This document shows positions 8,152-17,620 of a DNA stretch of 64,000 bases, one piece after another. Positions within the stretch are counted from its first letter, which is position 1, and each line of letters begins with the position of its first letter. The position numbers and the translations under genes were made by a program. Where the stretch lies: the NCBI GenBank assembly GCA_903862935.1, contig CAIOZY010000010.1, forward strand, positions 1 to 64,000, written 5' to 3'. This DNA comes from an uncultured Opitutaceae bacterium (GTDB lineage: Bacteria > Verrucomicrobiota > Verrucomicrobiia > Opitutales > Opitutaceae). Below the pieces are notes generated by a model that was given only the letters and a program-made list of their open reading frames with translations, did no database searches and was not told where the DNA came from.

Positions 8152-9426
8152 GTGAGACGATCCTCGTTTCAGACAGCTGACCTGATCTCTGACATCCTCA
8201 AGCGGGTCCGAGCCTGCGGCGGGATCTCGCGGGTTGAACTCGCACGCGACCTGGGCCTGGCCCCCTCCACGGCCGGGATCTACGTCGAGCGGCTCATCGA
8301 GGCGAAGTTTCTCCTCGAGACCGAGGAGACGACTGGCGACGCGGGTCGGCCGCCGAGGATCCTGCGGCCCAACCCCGAGGGGGGGGAGTTCATCGGGGTC
8401 GACTTCGAGGCGCGCAACATCATGGCGGTTGCGGTTGACTTTGCGGACCGGCCGCTGCGCAACTCCCACAAGTGGATCGAGGAGGGGGACTCCGTCGAGA
8501 AGGTGGTCGCCCACATCGGGGAGGCGATAGAGGAGGTGCTCCCCAAGACGGGAAGCCGAATTCTTGCGATCGGGGTGGGGGTGCCGGGAATCGTGGACCC
8601 GAAAAGCGGCGTGGCGGTTTCCTACAAGTACATCCGCAAGTGGGAGAACGTGACCCTGGCCCAGACCCTCTCGCAGCGCTTCGGCGTTCCGGTCTTTCTC
8701 GAGAACAACGCCCGGTCGATGGCGCTCGCGGAGCTCTGGTTCGGACAGGGCAAGGGGCAGGATGACTTCCTGTGCATCGGCATCCGCAACGGTCTCGGAG
8801 CGGGAATGGTGCTAAATGGCCGACTTTACAGCGGCGCGCACAACGCCGCCGGCGAATTCGGCCGGTGGCGCTGCCAGTCCCTGACGGCCTCGGCCGCCCC
8901 TTGGTTCGCCCCGGTCGCCGCCGAGCACAGCGCAGACGGCCCCGAGCTCCAAGATGTGGCGTCGGTCAGGGCGGTCCAGCAGGCGCTGCAGAACGCCCTG
9001 GCCCAGGGCAAGCGCAGCGTGCTATCGGGCACCAAGCTTCCACTTTCGGTGACGGATGTCGTGGGCGCCTGCCAGCAGCGGGACGCCTTGACGATGCGCG
9101 TCACCACGGAGGCCGCGAACGCCCTGGGATCGGCGATCGGCCAGCTGGCGCTCGTTATCGATCCGGCCAAGATTGTCCTGTCCGGGCCGCTGACGGCGCT
9201 CGGGGAAATGTTTCTCCAGCCCCTGCGTTCCCGGGTGGAGCGGATGCTCAAGCCCTCGGGAACCCGCCCGCCGGAGATCGTCAACTCCACGATGGGGGAA
9301 TTCGGCGGAGCGCTCGGCGCCGCGGCGCTGGCACTGCACAAGTGGAAGCCGGTCCTGGCCTCGCGGGGGCGCCTTGTGGACAAGGCGGGCTCCCCTCCGC
9401 CCAAGTCGCGCCGCACCCGCGGATAA
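8152..9426 (+). CDS. ROK-family transcriptional regulator, probable regulator of the SQ/Dsr regulon
   Basis: A 424-residue ROK protein starting at GTG 18 bases after the PGK gene. An N-terminal winged helix-turn-helix (about residues 5-60, 'ISRVELARDLGLAPSTAGIYV') is followed by the two-lobed ROK sugar-binding domain ('GVGVPGIVDP', 'ENNARSMALAE'). It is clearly not a kinase: the catalytic Asp of the ENDA motif is Asn. The usual GE-x-GH sugar contact reads GEFGR (Arg238 in place of His) and the zinc cysteine cluster CxCGxxGC is absent. An arginine at the ligand position could contact a sulfonate. It is the only regulator in the window near the candidate operators, so it is the best candidate to bind WTTCG-N4-CGAAA and to autoregulate its operon. 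That pairing is inferred. Confidence 0.85.
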   Translation: MRRSSFQTADLISDILKRVRACGGISRVELARDLGLAPSTAGIYVERLIEAKFLLETEETTGDAGRPPRILRPNPEGGEFIGVDFEARNIMAVAVDFADRPLRNSHKWIEEGDSVEKVVAHIGEAIEEVLPKTGSRILAIGVGVPGIVDPKSGVAVSYKYIRKWENVTLAQTLSQRFGVPVFLENNARSMALAELWFGQGKGQDDFLCIGIRNGLGAGMVLNGRLYSGAHNAAGEFGRWRCQSLTASAAPWFAPVAAEHSADGPELQDVASVRAVQQALQNALAQGKRSVLSGTKLPLSVTDVVGACQQRDALTMRVTTEAANALGSAIGQLALVIDPAKIVLSGPLTALGEMFLQPLRSRVERMLKPSGTRPPEIVNSTMGEFGGALGAAALALHKWKPVLASRGRLVDKAGSPPPKSRRTRG

Positions 9427-9435
9427 CGGCGAGTG

Positions 9436-9467
9436 GGCCCGCCTCCGGACTGAAGGCGGGCCTGTTT
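9436..9467. terminator. bidirectional intrinsic terminator between ROK gene and glpD
   Basis: A perfect 9-bp GC stem (arms 9436-9444 and 9454-9462) with a 9-base loop, followed by TGTTT. It lies in the 51-base gap between two convergent genes, the expected place for a shared terminator. The T-tract is short. Confidence 0.6.
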
Positions 9468-9477
9468 CAGCTTGGAC

Positions 9478-11106
9478 TCAGTCGAACTGGGCCTTGGCGG
9501 GTTCGGCACCGGGCTCCGGCTTTGCAGGAGCGGCGTGGCTCGCCGGGTCGGAGAAGACGTACCCGCGGGCAATCGCCGTGTATGCGGCCACCTGTTCTGC
9601 CTGCCAGGCCTCGTCCTTGCCGAGCTCGGTGGCCATCAGGCGGGCGACGAGCGGGGCTGCCTCGATCGAGACCCGGGCGTTCAGGATCAGCGAGCGCGTG
9701 CGGCGCGCCAGAACGTCCTCGACCGTCCGCGCCATCTCGTTGCGGACACCCCAGACGACCTCCCCCTGCTGGTAGGGAAGGGCCGGGTGCACCTTCTGGG
9801 CGAGCGCCGGGTCGGTCCGGATGAGCTCCCCTAGGGGAAGGGCGTCCGATCCGTAGGGCTGGAGGTTCTTTTCGCGAATCTCGGCCCGCGTCCACCCGTG
9901 GATGTGCATGGTCTCGGTCTGGCAGCGGATGTCGTCGAGCCCTGCGACGGTCTCGGCGTGATCGATCACGTCCTCGGCCATCTTCCGGTAGGTGGTCCAC
10001 TTGCCGCCGGTGATCGTGATCAGGCCGCTATTGCTCACAAGGATCGTGTGGTCCCGCGAAAGGGCCGCCGTGTTGCTCGCGTCGCCGGACTTAACAAGCG
10101 GCCGGAGGCCGGCGAAGATGCTCAGCACGTCGCTGTCCGACGGATCCTTGGCCAGGTAGCGGCGGGCGTGGGACATCACGAACTCGCGCTCCTCGTCCAG
10201 GGCCCGCGGCTCGAGCGACTCGCCGGACACGGGCGTGTCGGTCGTACCGACGACGACACAGTCGCGCCACGGAACGGCGAAGAGCACCCGGCCGTCGGCC
10301 GTCTTCGGGACCATGATGGCGGTGTTGCCCGGCAGGAAGGCCTTGGGCAGCACCAGGTGGATCCCCTGGCTAACCGCGACCAGCCTCTTGCCGCCCTTCT
10401 CGTCGAACTGGCGGATGTCGTCGACGAAGACACCGGTGGCGTTGATGACGGAGCGGGCCTTGATAGTGAGTTCCTCCCCGGACTCCATGTCGCGGGCGAG
10501 GACGCCGGTCACGATTCCCTTCTCCTTTACCAGGCCGACGCAGCGGCAGTAGTTGAGCACCGCCGCCCCGAGCTCGTAGGCGGTCTGGGCGAGATTGACC
10601 GCGAGCCGGGCGTCGTCGAACTGCCCGTCGTGGTAGCTCACGCCTCCGGTCAGGTTCTCGGGCTCGACCGTCGGGATCAGTTCGAGGGTCTCCTCCCGGC
10701 TCAGGACGCGAGAGGGGTTCAACCCGAGCTTTCCGGCGAGCTGGTCGTAGACCTTCATGCCGACTCCGTAGAACGGACCCTCCCACCACTTGTAACTGGG
10801 GATCACGAACGCCATGTCGTGAACCAGGTGCGGGGCGTTGCGGGCGAGCCTTCCGCGCTCCCGCAGGGCCTCGAGAACCAGAGAGATGTTCCCCTGGCGC
10901 AGGTAGCGCACGCCGCCGTGGACCAGCTTTGTCGACCGGCTTGATGTGCCCTTGGCGAAGTCGTCCTGCTCGATCAGCGCAACGCGGTGCCCGCGCGCGG
11001 CGGCGTCGACGGCCGCGCCCAAGCCCGTAGCCCCGCCTCCCACGACGAGGATGTCAAAGGGCTCCGTTGCGGAGCGGATGCGGTCAAGAGATGTGGATCT
11101 TTTCAT
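9478..11106 (-). CDS. glpD: FAD-dependent glycerol-3-phosphate dehydrogenase
   Basis: A 542-residue GlpD/GlpA-type flavoprotein. The N-terminal FAD fold is marked by 'VVGGGATGLGAAVDAAARG', then the DAO-family 'GTSSRSTKLVHGGVRYL' signature; the C-terminal helical DAO_C domain ends near residue 510, followed by an Ala/Pro/Glu-rich tail. It oxidises glycerol-3-P to dihydroxyacetone phosphate at the membrane and feeds electrons to quinone. It follows a sulfoquinovosidase gene on the same strand (63-base gap). Sulfoquinovosyl glycerol cleavage releases glycerol, and the matching glycerol kinase gene is at 53.7 kb. Its place in the SQ locus suggests that the glycerol half of the sulfolipid head group is also used. 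The gene has no candidate operator of its own, so it may be transcribed with the SQase gene. Confidence 0.93.
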   Translation of the reverse strand: MKRSTSLDRIRSATEPFDILVVGGGATGLGAAVDAAARGHRVALIEQDDFAKGTSSRSTKLVHGGVRYLRQGNISLVLEALRERGRLARNAPHLVHDMAFVIPSYKWWEGPFYGVGMKVYDQLAGKLGLNPSRVLSREETLELIPTVEPENLTGGVSYHDGQFDDARLAVNLAQTAYELGAAVLNYCRCVGLVKEKGIVTGVLARDMESGEELTIKARSVINATGVFVDDIRQFDEKGGKRLVAVSQGIHLVLPKAFLPGNTAIMVPKTADGRVLFAVPWRDCVVVGTTDTPVSGESLEPRALDEEREFVMSHARRYLAKDPSDSDVLSIFAGLRPLVKSGDASNTAALSRDHTILVSNSGLITITGGKWTTYRKMAEDVIDHAETVAGLDDIRCQTETMHIHGWTRAEIREKNLQPYGSDALPLGELIRTDPALAQKVHPALPYQQGEVVWGVRNEMARTVEDVLARRTRSLILNARVSIEAAPLVARLMATELGKDEAWQAEQVAAYTAIARGYVFSDPASHAAPAKPEPGAEPAKAQFD

Positions 11107-11169
11107 GGGTGGATGGGGGGTGGAGGTGGGGGAGCAGTGGGAGGGGGATAGTGCGTTAATGTGGCGCCT

Positions 11170-13188
11170 TCAAACCGAGGCCAACGCCATGAGGAGCGCC
11201 TGATCTGCGCAGCCTTGGCGGACAAAGACCGGGGGCTCGCCCAGGGGAGCGGGAATCTTGACGCGTTCCCCGCCCTCGAAGGCCTTCCCGCTCCACAGAT
11301 GGAGCCAGCGGGCCCCCTTCGGCAGGTAGGGCTCCCAGTCGCTGCGCCCGGCCTGGTGGACCGGGGCCACAAGCAGGTCCTGACCGAAAAGGTATTCGTC
11401 CTGGATCGTGTAGGTCTGGGGATCGGATTCGTGGTGCAGGAACAGGGGCCGCTGGAGAGGCAGGCCCGTCCGGGCGGCCTCCGAGGAGAGCTGGCTCACG
11501 TAGGGGGCGAGGGCCGCGTAGACCCTCGTCATCCGGGCGAAGTGCGCGAGGACTCCCTCGTCCTGCCAGAACTGGAAGTTGTCGTCGGGCCGGTTCCCCT
11601 CGTGCGTGCGCATGACGGGCGTGAAGGCCGCCATCTCGGCCCAACGCTGGAAAAGCTCCGGGGTGCGCTTGTTGTCGAACAAGCTCGTGTAGCCTCCGAT
11701 GTCGCTGTGGTGGTAGGCATTTCCGAGCAGCCCCGAGGAGAGAGCTCCGCAGATGACGGTCTGCAGGCCGTCGTGCCGGGTGAAGTCTACCGACTGGTCC
11801 CCGGCCCAAAGCAGCGGACAGTGCGCCTGGACGCCGGTGTAGCCCGCCCTCATGAAGAAAAGGATATCGCCCCGGCGGCCGGCCCCGGCGACCGCCTCGG
11901 CATTCACCTTCGCCCACAGGGTGGGCCAGGCGTTGTGCATCATCATGCCGGGTGCTCCGTTCGCGAGCACGACGTCGGTCGGTTGGTACTCGCCGAAGTC
12001 GGCCATCCATCCGTCCAGCCCGGCGTCGATCATCTCCTGGCGGATGACACGCCTGCTGAACCAGTGGGCCGCCTCTGGATTGGTGAAGTCAACGATCCCG
12101 CATCCGAACTCACCGAAGTCGACCACGTAATCCGCTCCGGTGGCGTTCTTCGCGAGGTAGCCTGCCGCCTTGGCCTCCTTGAAGATCGCTCCATCGCTGC
12201 ACAGGTAAGGGGTCGCGTAGCCCATGAAGCGCACGCCCCGGGCGTTCAGCGAGGCCACCCACGCCTTCGCGTCCGGATAGCGCTTCTCGTTCCAGCTCCA
12301 GTTCCAGAAAAGCCGCCTGCCGAAGGAGGTCTGGCGAATCCCGGCCCAGTCTTCACACCACAGCGCCGAAACGAGGACTCCGCGGTCGCGGCTAAGTTTA
12401 AGGATGCGCTCCGCGTGGTCGGGCCCGTTCTTGAGCCCCAGTATCGCGCCCTTCTGCACCCAGCCGGGAAGCTCCGGCTGGCGGCCGAACCGAGTGGAGA
12501 CGAGCCCGACCAGCTCGACATAGGTCGGCGCGGCAAAAAGCTCGATCCGCTCGGGCACGGCCCAGAACTGAAGCTCGTGGAAATCCCCGTGGCGGAAGTC
12601 GAAGTCGGCGTAGGCGGTCGTCTCGGCGTGCAGGCAATAGTGCTCGGACGACAGGAAGGTCGGCTGGGGATAGTTGGTGTGGTAGTAGTCGCCTCCGGCC
12701 TTACCGTGCACATCTGCTTGCCAGGTGATGTAGGTCGACTTGTCGCGGCCGACTCCAGGCTCGGAGGTCCACAGCGGAAAGTTCCGGCCGCGCAGATCAA
12801 AGTAGGACATTTGTTCGCCGCAGCCCCAAACGTGCTCGTCGGGCTTAGCGGCAACCCGCCACCACAGACGATTTATCGCGGGGGCCGATTTTTCAAACTC
12901 GATCACCGCCCCCGCCTTCTCGCAGGACACCTTGAGGACCAGCTCGGGCTCCGAGGCCGCATCCCGACCTAGATAGACCCTGAGGCCGGCGCCTGCGGGC
13001 TCCGTACGGGCGTGGCGCAACGGCACCCGCTCCTCGACGAAGTCGGCGAACTGGAAATTGCCGTGGTACATCGACACCGATTCGCGGCCCGAACCGACGT
13101 AGCAGCACGGCCTTTCCAGGCTGTGCTCGATCACGGGGCGGCCCGCGTGGACGAGGGCCCAGCTGTTGCGTTCGGATTTGAGTTCCAT
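11170..13188 (-). CDS. yihQ: GH31 sulfoquinovosidase, copy 1
   Basis: A 672-residue cytoplasmic GH31 enzyme similar along its length to E. coli YihQ: 'GCGEQMSYFDLRG', 'TYITWQAD', 'EDWAGIRQTSFGRR', nucleophile in 'GWMADFGEY' (Asp about 397), acid/base in 'WAGDQSVDF' (Asp about 464) and 'SDIGGYTSLF'. The five sulfonate-recognition positions I recall for SQases (Q262-Q288-R301-W304-Y508 in YihQ) read K-E-R-W-Y here, the variant known from Agrobacterium-type SQases. This separates it from ordinary alpha-glucosidases. Without a signal peptide it should hydrolyse imported SQ-glycerol or other alpha-SQ glycosides to SQ inside the cell. It has the same length as the second copy at 20.9 kb, and has a candidate operator 68-81 bases upstream. 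Confidence 0.9.
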   Translation of the reverse strand: MELKSERNSWALVHAGRPVIEHSLERPCCYVGSGRESVSMYHGNFQFADFVEERVPLRHARTEPAGAGLRVYLGRDAASEPELVLKVSCEKAGAVIEFEKSAPAINRLWWRVAAKPDEHVWGCGEQMSYFDLRGRNFPLWTSEPGVGRDKSTYITWQADVHGKAGGDYYHTNYPQPTFLSSEHYCLHAETTAYADFDFRHGDFHELQFWAVPERIELFAAPTYVELVGLVSTRFGRQPELPGWVQKGAILGLKNGPDHAERILKLSRDRGVLVSALWCEDWAGIRQTSFGRRLFWNWSWNEKRYPDAKAWVASLNARGVRFMGYATPYLCSDGAIFKEAKAAGYLAKNATGADYVVDFGEFGCGIVDFTNPEAAHWFSRRVIRQEMIDAGLDGWMADFGEYQPTDVVLANGAPGMMMHNAWPTLWAKVNAEAVAGAGRRGDILFFMRAGYTGVQAHCPLLWAGDQSVDFTRHDGLQTVICGALSSGLLGNAYHHSDIGGYTSLFDNKRTPELFQRWAEMAAFTPVMRTHEGNRPDDNFQFWQDEGVLAHFARMTRVYAALAPYVSQLSSEAARTGLPLQRPLFLHHESDPQTYTIQDEYLFGQDLLVAPVHQAGRSDWEPYLPKGARWLHLWSGKAFEGGERVKIPAPLGEPPVFVRQGCADQALLMALASV

Positions 13189-13255
13189 CGGGGTGCGGGT
13201 GGTTATGGGTGCTCGAGCCGGCCCCGGGCTGCCAGGATGCGGTCGAGGCGGATTA

Positions 13256-13269
13256 ATTCGGTTTCAAAA
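13256..13269 (-). promoter_or_regulatory. candidate WTTCG-N4-CGAAA operator (weak copy) before SQase 1
   Basis: Read on the minus strand as TTTTGAAACCGAAT: one mismatch in each half, spacer of 4 kept. It lies 68-81 bases upstream of the SQase 1 start within a 146-base gap. Support comes from position and from the stronger copy ahead of SQase 2. Confidence 0.4.
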
Positions 13270-13334
13270 ATACTGCCCCAACAGGGGCTGTCAATCGCAG
13301 AGTCTGCGGGTGCCGGCCTGAGTGTCTAGGCGGC

Positions 13335-15071
13335 CTAGCCCGGGCGGCGCTGCTCCGGGGCCCCGGCGAAGGCAGGGCGCCGGGCAAAGAGCCAGGCTAG
13401 GGCCAGGGCGATAGTCCAAAGGGTGGCCAGGCCGGGCAGGTAGCCGGCGCTGGCGCCGCCCGTCCGGGCGATCCCGACGGGGGACAGCGTCAGATAGACC
13501 GTCACCAACAGGGCGAGCAGCAGGGTCCCGGCGCTGCGGGCCCAGCGCCACGGGGTTATATCGCAGTGATCGCGCAGGATGGCCTTGTAAGGTGTTGGGC
13601 GGGCGAAACGCTTGCGCAGGGCGAGCATCAAAGCCACCTCGGCGACCCCGAGGATGCCCATGAGGTGGATGAAGTGGATTCCGAGGCGCTGGTCGACTCC
13701 GAGGATGATCACGAACAGGGTGTAAACCACGACATGGGTGAACAGCACAATCTTGGCCGGAAGCGCCCCGACGGAGCGGTCGAAGAAGCCCACGAGCATG
13801 ATCACGATGATCGGCACGTTGAAGAATCCTGTCCAGCGGCGCAGCAGGGCGTAAATCCCGTCGGGCGCGTAGACGAGCAAGGGCGCAATCGCGAGCGAGG
13901 CGACAGCGATCGCCATGCTGGCCCATTTCCCGACTAGGACCAGCTCGCCGTCACTGGCCCGGGGATGCCGCGGCTTGTAGAAATCGAGGGTGAAGAGGGT
14001 CGCCGCGCTGTTGAGCACCGCCTTGAAGTGACTGAGCATGGTGCCGAAAAGGGCCGCGCTGAAGAATCCTTTGGCCCAGAAGGGAAGGAGATCGGCGACC
14101 AGGCGCGGGTAGGCGAGATCGGGCCGGAGCAGGGGATGGGAAGCGTACGCCCGGTACGCGATGATCCCAGGCAGCAGGGACAAGAGCGGCATCGTCAGCT
14201 TCAGGAAACCCATCAGCAGCACGCCTTTCTGCCCTTCGGCGAGATTTCTGGCCGCCATCGTGCGCTGCACGATCGACTGGTTCGTGCACCAGTAGAAGAG
14301 GTTCGCGAAAACCATGCCGGTGAAGACCGTTCCGAAGGGGACCGTGTCGCGCGGACCGCCGACTGCGTTGAGTTTCTCCGGGGCGTGCGCGATTAAGTCC
14401 CGCAGGCCGGCCAGCGCGCTCCCGTGGCCGATGGCCACCAGACCGGCGATAGGGATGATAAGTCCCGCAACCAGGATCGCCGCCCCGTAGATCGTGTCGG
14501 AAACCGCCACCCCGCGCAGGCCGCCAAGGACGGCGTACAGGGCGCCGATCACCCCGGCAGACAGGGCCAGGGCGGTGATTGTCGCCGGGTACGACAAACC
14601 GAGCAGCGTCTGGACCGAAAAGATCTGGTTGAAGGTGATCGCTCCCAGGTACAGCCCCGAGGGGTTCACGACTAGAACGTAGCCGATGATAAACAGTCCG
14701 CTCACCGCCCGGCGCGTGGCCGGGTCGTAGCGTTCCTCAAGGAACTGGGGGAGCGTCGTAAAGCCCCCCCTCAGGTACCGGGGAAGAAAGAACAGGGCTA
14801 GGGCCACGATGGCTACCACAGCCGTCACCTCCCACGATAGGGACGACAGGTTGTGGGCGTACGAGTCGCCGTTGAGGCCCACCAGGGCCTCGAGCGAGAG
14901 GTACGTCAGAAGCATCGAGCCGGCGATGAACCAGCTCGAGAGCCCACCACTCGCTAGAAAGTAGCCGCGCGCCCCGGTGTCGCCGGCTCGCCGGGTGATG
15001 CGGTAGGAAAAAAATGCGACCGCCGCTGTGAAGAGCGCGAAACTGGCGAGGGCGAAAAGGTCGGAATGCAT
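13335..15071 (-). CDS. sodium:solute symporter (SSS/SGLT family)
   Basis: A 578-residue polytopic membrane protein with about 14 hydrophobic segments. Family landmarks: 'YFLASGGLSSWFIAGSMLLTYLS' in the first helices and 'WCTNQSIVQRTMAARNLAEGQKG', the classic SSS motif near residues 275-297. Members import sugars, carboxylates or other small solutes with Na+. It is divergent from the TonB receptor gene (235-base gap) and upstream of SQase 1 on the same strand, so SQ, SQ-glycerol or a sulfonate is a reasonable cargo. Substrate assignment is inference; three MFS carriers in the window are rival importers or exporters. Confidence 0.85.
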   Translation of the reverse strand: MHSDLFALASFALFTAAVAFFSYRITRRAGDTGARGYFLASGGLSSWFIAGSMLLTYLSLEALVGLNGDSYAHNLSSLSWEVTAVVAIVALALFFLPRYLRGGFTTLPQFLEERYDPATRRAVSGLFIIGYVLVVNPSGLYLGAITFNQIFSVQTLLGLSYPATITALALSAGVIGALYAVLGGLRGVAVSDTIYGAAILVAGLIIPIAGLVAIGHGSALAGLRDLIAHAPEKLNAVGGPRDTVPFGTVFTGMVFANLFYWCTNQSIVQRTMAARNLAEGQKGVLLMGFLKLTMPLLSLLPGIIAYRAYASHPLLRPDLAYPRLVADLLPFWAKGFFSAALFGTMLSHFKAVLNSAATLFTLDFYKPRHPRASDGELVLVGKWASMAIAVASLAIAPLLVYAPDGIYALLRRWTGFFNVPIIVIMLVGFFDRSVGALPAKIVLFTHVVVYTLFVIILGVDQRLGIHFIHLMGILGVAEVALMLALRKRFARPTPYKAILRDHCDITPWRWARSAGTLLLALLVTVYLTLSPVGIARTGGASAGYLPGLATLWTIALALAWLFARRPAFAGAPEQRRPG

Positions 15072-15256
15072 CAGCCGCGGGGACGCCGGGTCCGCAAGGG
15101 ACAGGCCGGGGCGGGGGGGTTGTCAATTTCAGAATTATCTCGTGACGTTCGGGTTAGAACGGGGTGGGGCCGCGCCGCCCAGACCCGGGAGATGGAAATT
15201 TTGGATGTGCGAGCAAAATGGGCTTGATTTCAATCCGGGTTCGAACTTACTAGTTT

Positions 15257-15270
15257 ATTCGAAAGCGAAA
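15257..15270 (+). promoter_or_regulatory. WTTCG-N4-CGAAA operator before TonB receptor
   Basis: Sequence ATTCGAAAGCGAAA, identical to the copy at 20863 and one base different from that at 46210. It ends 36 bases before the receptor start, in an AT-rich patch where the promoter should lie. One of the clearest members of the set. Confidence 0.7.
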
Positions 15271-15306
15271 AAAGTTACCGTAACCCCCAACCTAATGCTA
15301 CCAGCC

Positions 15307-17592
15307 ATGAGATACCGCTCTAAGGCCAGTGTCCGTCACATGGGCGTCTTGCTCGCCCTTACCGCGATCGGCGCCCTGCCGCTGCTCGCGCAGAAACCAG
15401 CCGCCGCTCCATCCAGCGACGATAACACGATCTTCGAGCTCCCGCCCGTTGAGGTTACCGCGACCCTGCGTTCGGAGCCGCTGCTCTCGATTCCCGTCTC
15501 GGTCGCCGTCATGTCGGGCACCCAGATGCTCGCTGCGAACATGGCGAACCTCTCGGACGTCACGATGCAGATGCCGTCGTTCACGTACCGGTTCCAGGGT
15601 TCTGCCAAGGACCAGGCGATGCTGATCCGCGGCCTGGGCACCATCACCACATCTCCCGGCACTGAGCCCGACGTCTCGACGGTTGTCGACAGCGTTGTCC
15701 TCGCCCGGCCCGGCCAGGCCTTCATGAGCCTGATCGATGTCGACCACATCGAGGTCCTGAAGGGACCCCAGGGCACGCTGTTCGGAAAGAACGCGTCGGT
15801 CGGCGTCGTCAACATCGTCACCAAGGATCCAACGGAAAAGCCCGAGGGTTACCTCGACGTGCGCTACCTCGGCAGCGGCAACGAGGAGGATGTCCGCGCC
15901 GGCGTCAGCGGGGCGATCATCCCCGGGAAGTTGAACGGAATGCTCTCGGTGATGTACGGCAACTACGACGGAAACGTCCAGAACATCACGCTGAACAAGA
16001 CGGTCAACGGCTTCTCCAACTGGGGCACCCGCGGCAAGCTCGTCTTCAAGACGAACGACAACTTCAAGGCCACGTTCATCCTGAGCTATGTTCACTCTTA
16101 TATCACGCCCCCGCTTGTGGCCATGGCGACGGCGACGACCAACTTCCCGGCGGGCGTCACCTCATCGTTCCCGGTTATGGCCCAGGCCATCCTGCCCGTG
16201 GTTGCCAGTACCAACAACCTACAGACGGGCAGCGGCTACTACGCCCACGACTACGACGACAACGCCACGCTCTCTGGGCAGTTTGAATGGAAGATCGGCG
16301 AGTTCACGCTCACCGCGATCAGCGCCTACCAGCATTGGTTCAACAAGCAGCTGCAGGACCAGGGCAACGTTCCGGTGGCCATCTACCTCCCGGGCACGAC
16401 CAACACCTACACGAGCTGGGACCACGGCTGGCTGATGTTCGACGCGTACTCCCAGGAGCTGCGCATCACCTCACCAAAGGGGCACCTGTTCGAATACGTC
16501 GGCGGCCTGTTCTGGGAGAAGGCTATCGACACCGAGACCTACCGCCGCGACGTCACGCAGGCTCCTGACGCGACCACGAAGGTAGCGAACTTCGGAGAGG
16601 CCCACTACGGAACGGTCAACAACACAGTGGCCGCCTACGGCGAGGGCACGTGGAACATCAGCAAGCAGTTCCGCGTTGTGACGGGCCTGCGGGTGACCCA
16701 TGACACGCTCAGCTTCTACCACCAGCGCGTGGCCTCCTCCCCGGTCGCCGTCCCCGGCGTCCAGCCCACCCTGGGCATCCACTCCGGTGACACGAGCGCC
16801 AACGGCGTCTCGGGGCGTGGCGGACTCCAGTACGACCTTGCCAAGAACACGATGGTCTATGTGACCTACACCAAGGGCTACAAGGGCCCGGCCTATAACG
16901 TGTTCTTCAACCAGACCATCCTGCAGGTGGGCGCCCTCCAGCCCGAGGTTTCCGATGACTACGAGGTGGGCATCAAGACGATGGCCTTGAGCAACCGCCT
17001 GCAGTTCACGGGCACGGTCTTCGACACCAAGTACAAGAACTACCAGGCGAACTTCCAGACGTACGTCCTCGGGACGGCGGTCACCAACCTGATCAACGCC
17101 GGCCAAGTCTCGACCAAGGGCATCGAGTTCGATTCCCGCTACCTCGTGACGCCGGACTTCACACTGTACTCCTCAGCTGCTTGGATCAACGCGAAGATCG
17201 ACAACTTCTTCACGCCGGCCGGTGCGGCGAACGTCAACGGGCAGCCGCTGCCGTTCTCCCCGACCTTCAAGGGCAACGTGATGGGGACCTACACGATCGC
17301 CATGTCCAACGGGTACAAGGTGCTCGTCTCCTCCGACTACACCTACCTGACCAAACAGCAGTTTAGCCTCACGGAGACGCCTGACACGGTCCAGCCCGCC
17401 TACGGGATCTGGAACGCCTCGGTCGCCCTGGTTAACCCGGCTAGCGGCTGGAAGGTCACCCTGTTCGCGAAGAACATCGCCGACCAACACTACGCCCTCA
17501 TCATCTCCCAGGGCACGAACGCCCTTGTGCGCATGGTTCCGAGGGACAACAGCCGCTACTTCGGCATCGCGATCCACAAGGACTTCTACTGA
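15307..17592 (+). CDS. TonB-dependent outer-membrane receptor, candidate sulfolipid/SQ-glycoside importer
   Basis: A 761-residue TonB-dependent receptor. A signal peptide of about 35 residues ends near Leu-Leu-Ala-Gln. The plug domain (about 50-180) shows a TonB-box-like 'VEVTAT', 'LIRGLGT' and 'IEVLKGPQGTLFGKNAS'. The beta-barrel runs to a terminal aromatic residue ('IAIHKDFY'), as needed for outer-membrane insertion. Starts at 15295 and 15340 are possible; 15307 gives a proper basic n-region. It imports a ligand too large or scarce for porins. The operator 36 bases upstream matches those of an SQase and the dsr operon, and a secreted esterase follows 28 bases downstream. Uptake of SQDG, its deacylated form or another SQ-glycoside is therefore likely, but the ligand is inferred. 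Confidence 0.92.
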   Translation: MRYRSKASVRHMGVLLALTAIGALPLLAQKPAAAPSSDDNTIFELPPVEVTATLRSEPLLSIPVSVAVMSGTQMLAANMANLSDVTMQMPSFTYRFQGSAKDQAMLIRGLGTITTSPGTEPDVSTVVDSVVLARPGQAFMSLIDVDHIEVLKGPQGTLFGKNASVGVVNIVTKDPTEKPEGYLDVRYLGSGNEEDVRAGVSGAIIPGKLNGMLSVMYGNYDGNVQNITLNKTVNGFSNWGTRGKLVFKTNDNFKATFILSYVHSYITPPLVAMATATTNFPAGVTSSFPVMAQAILPVVASTNNLQTGSGYYAHDYDDNATLSGQFEWKIGEFTLTAISAYQHWFNKQLQDQGNVPVAIYLPGTTNTYTSWDHGWLMFDAYSQELRITSPKGHLFEYVGGLFWEKAIDTETYRRDVTQAPDATTKVANFGEAHYGTVNNTVAAYGEGTWNISKQFRVVTGLRVTHDTLSFYHQRVASSPVAVPGVQPTLGIHSGDTSANGVSGRGGLQYDLAKNTMVYVTYTKGYKGPAYNVFFNQTILQVGALQPEVSDDYEVGIKTMALSNRLQFTGTVFDTKYKNYQANFQTYVLGTAVTNLINAGQVSTKGIEFDSRYLVTPDFTLYSSAAWINAKIDNFFTPAGAANVNGQPLPFSPTFKGNVMGTYTIAMSNGYKVLVSSDYTYLTKQQFSLTETPDTVQPAYGIWNASVALVNPASGWKVTLFAKNIADQHYALIISQGTNALVRMVPRDNSRYFGIAIHKDFY

Positions 17593-17620
17593 GATCCTTG
17601 GCCCGCCCTAGTTTCCGCCG

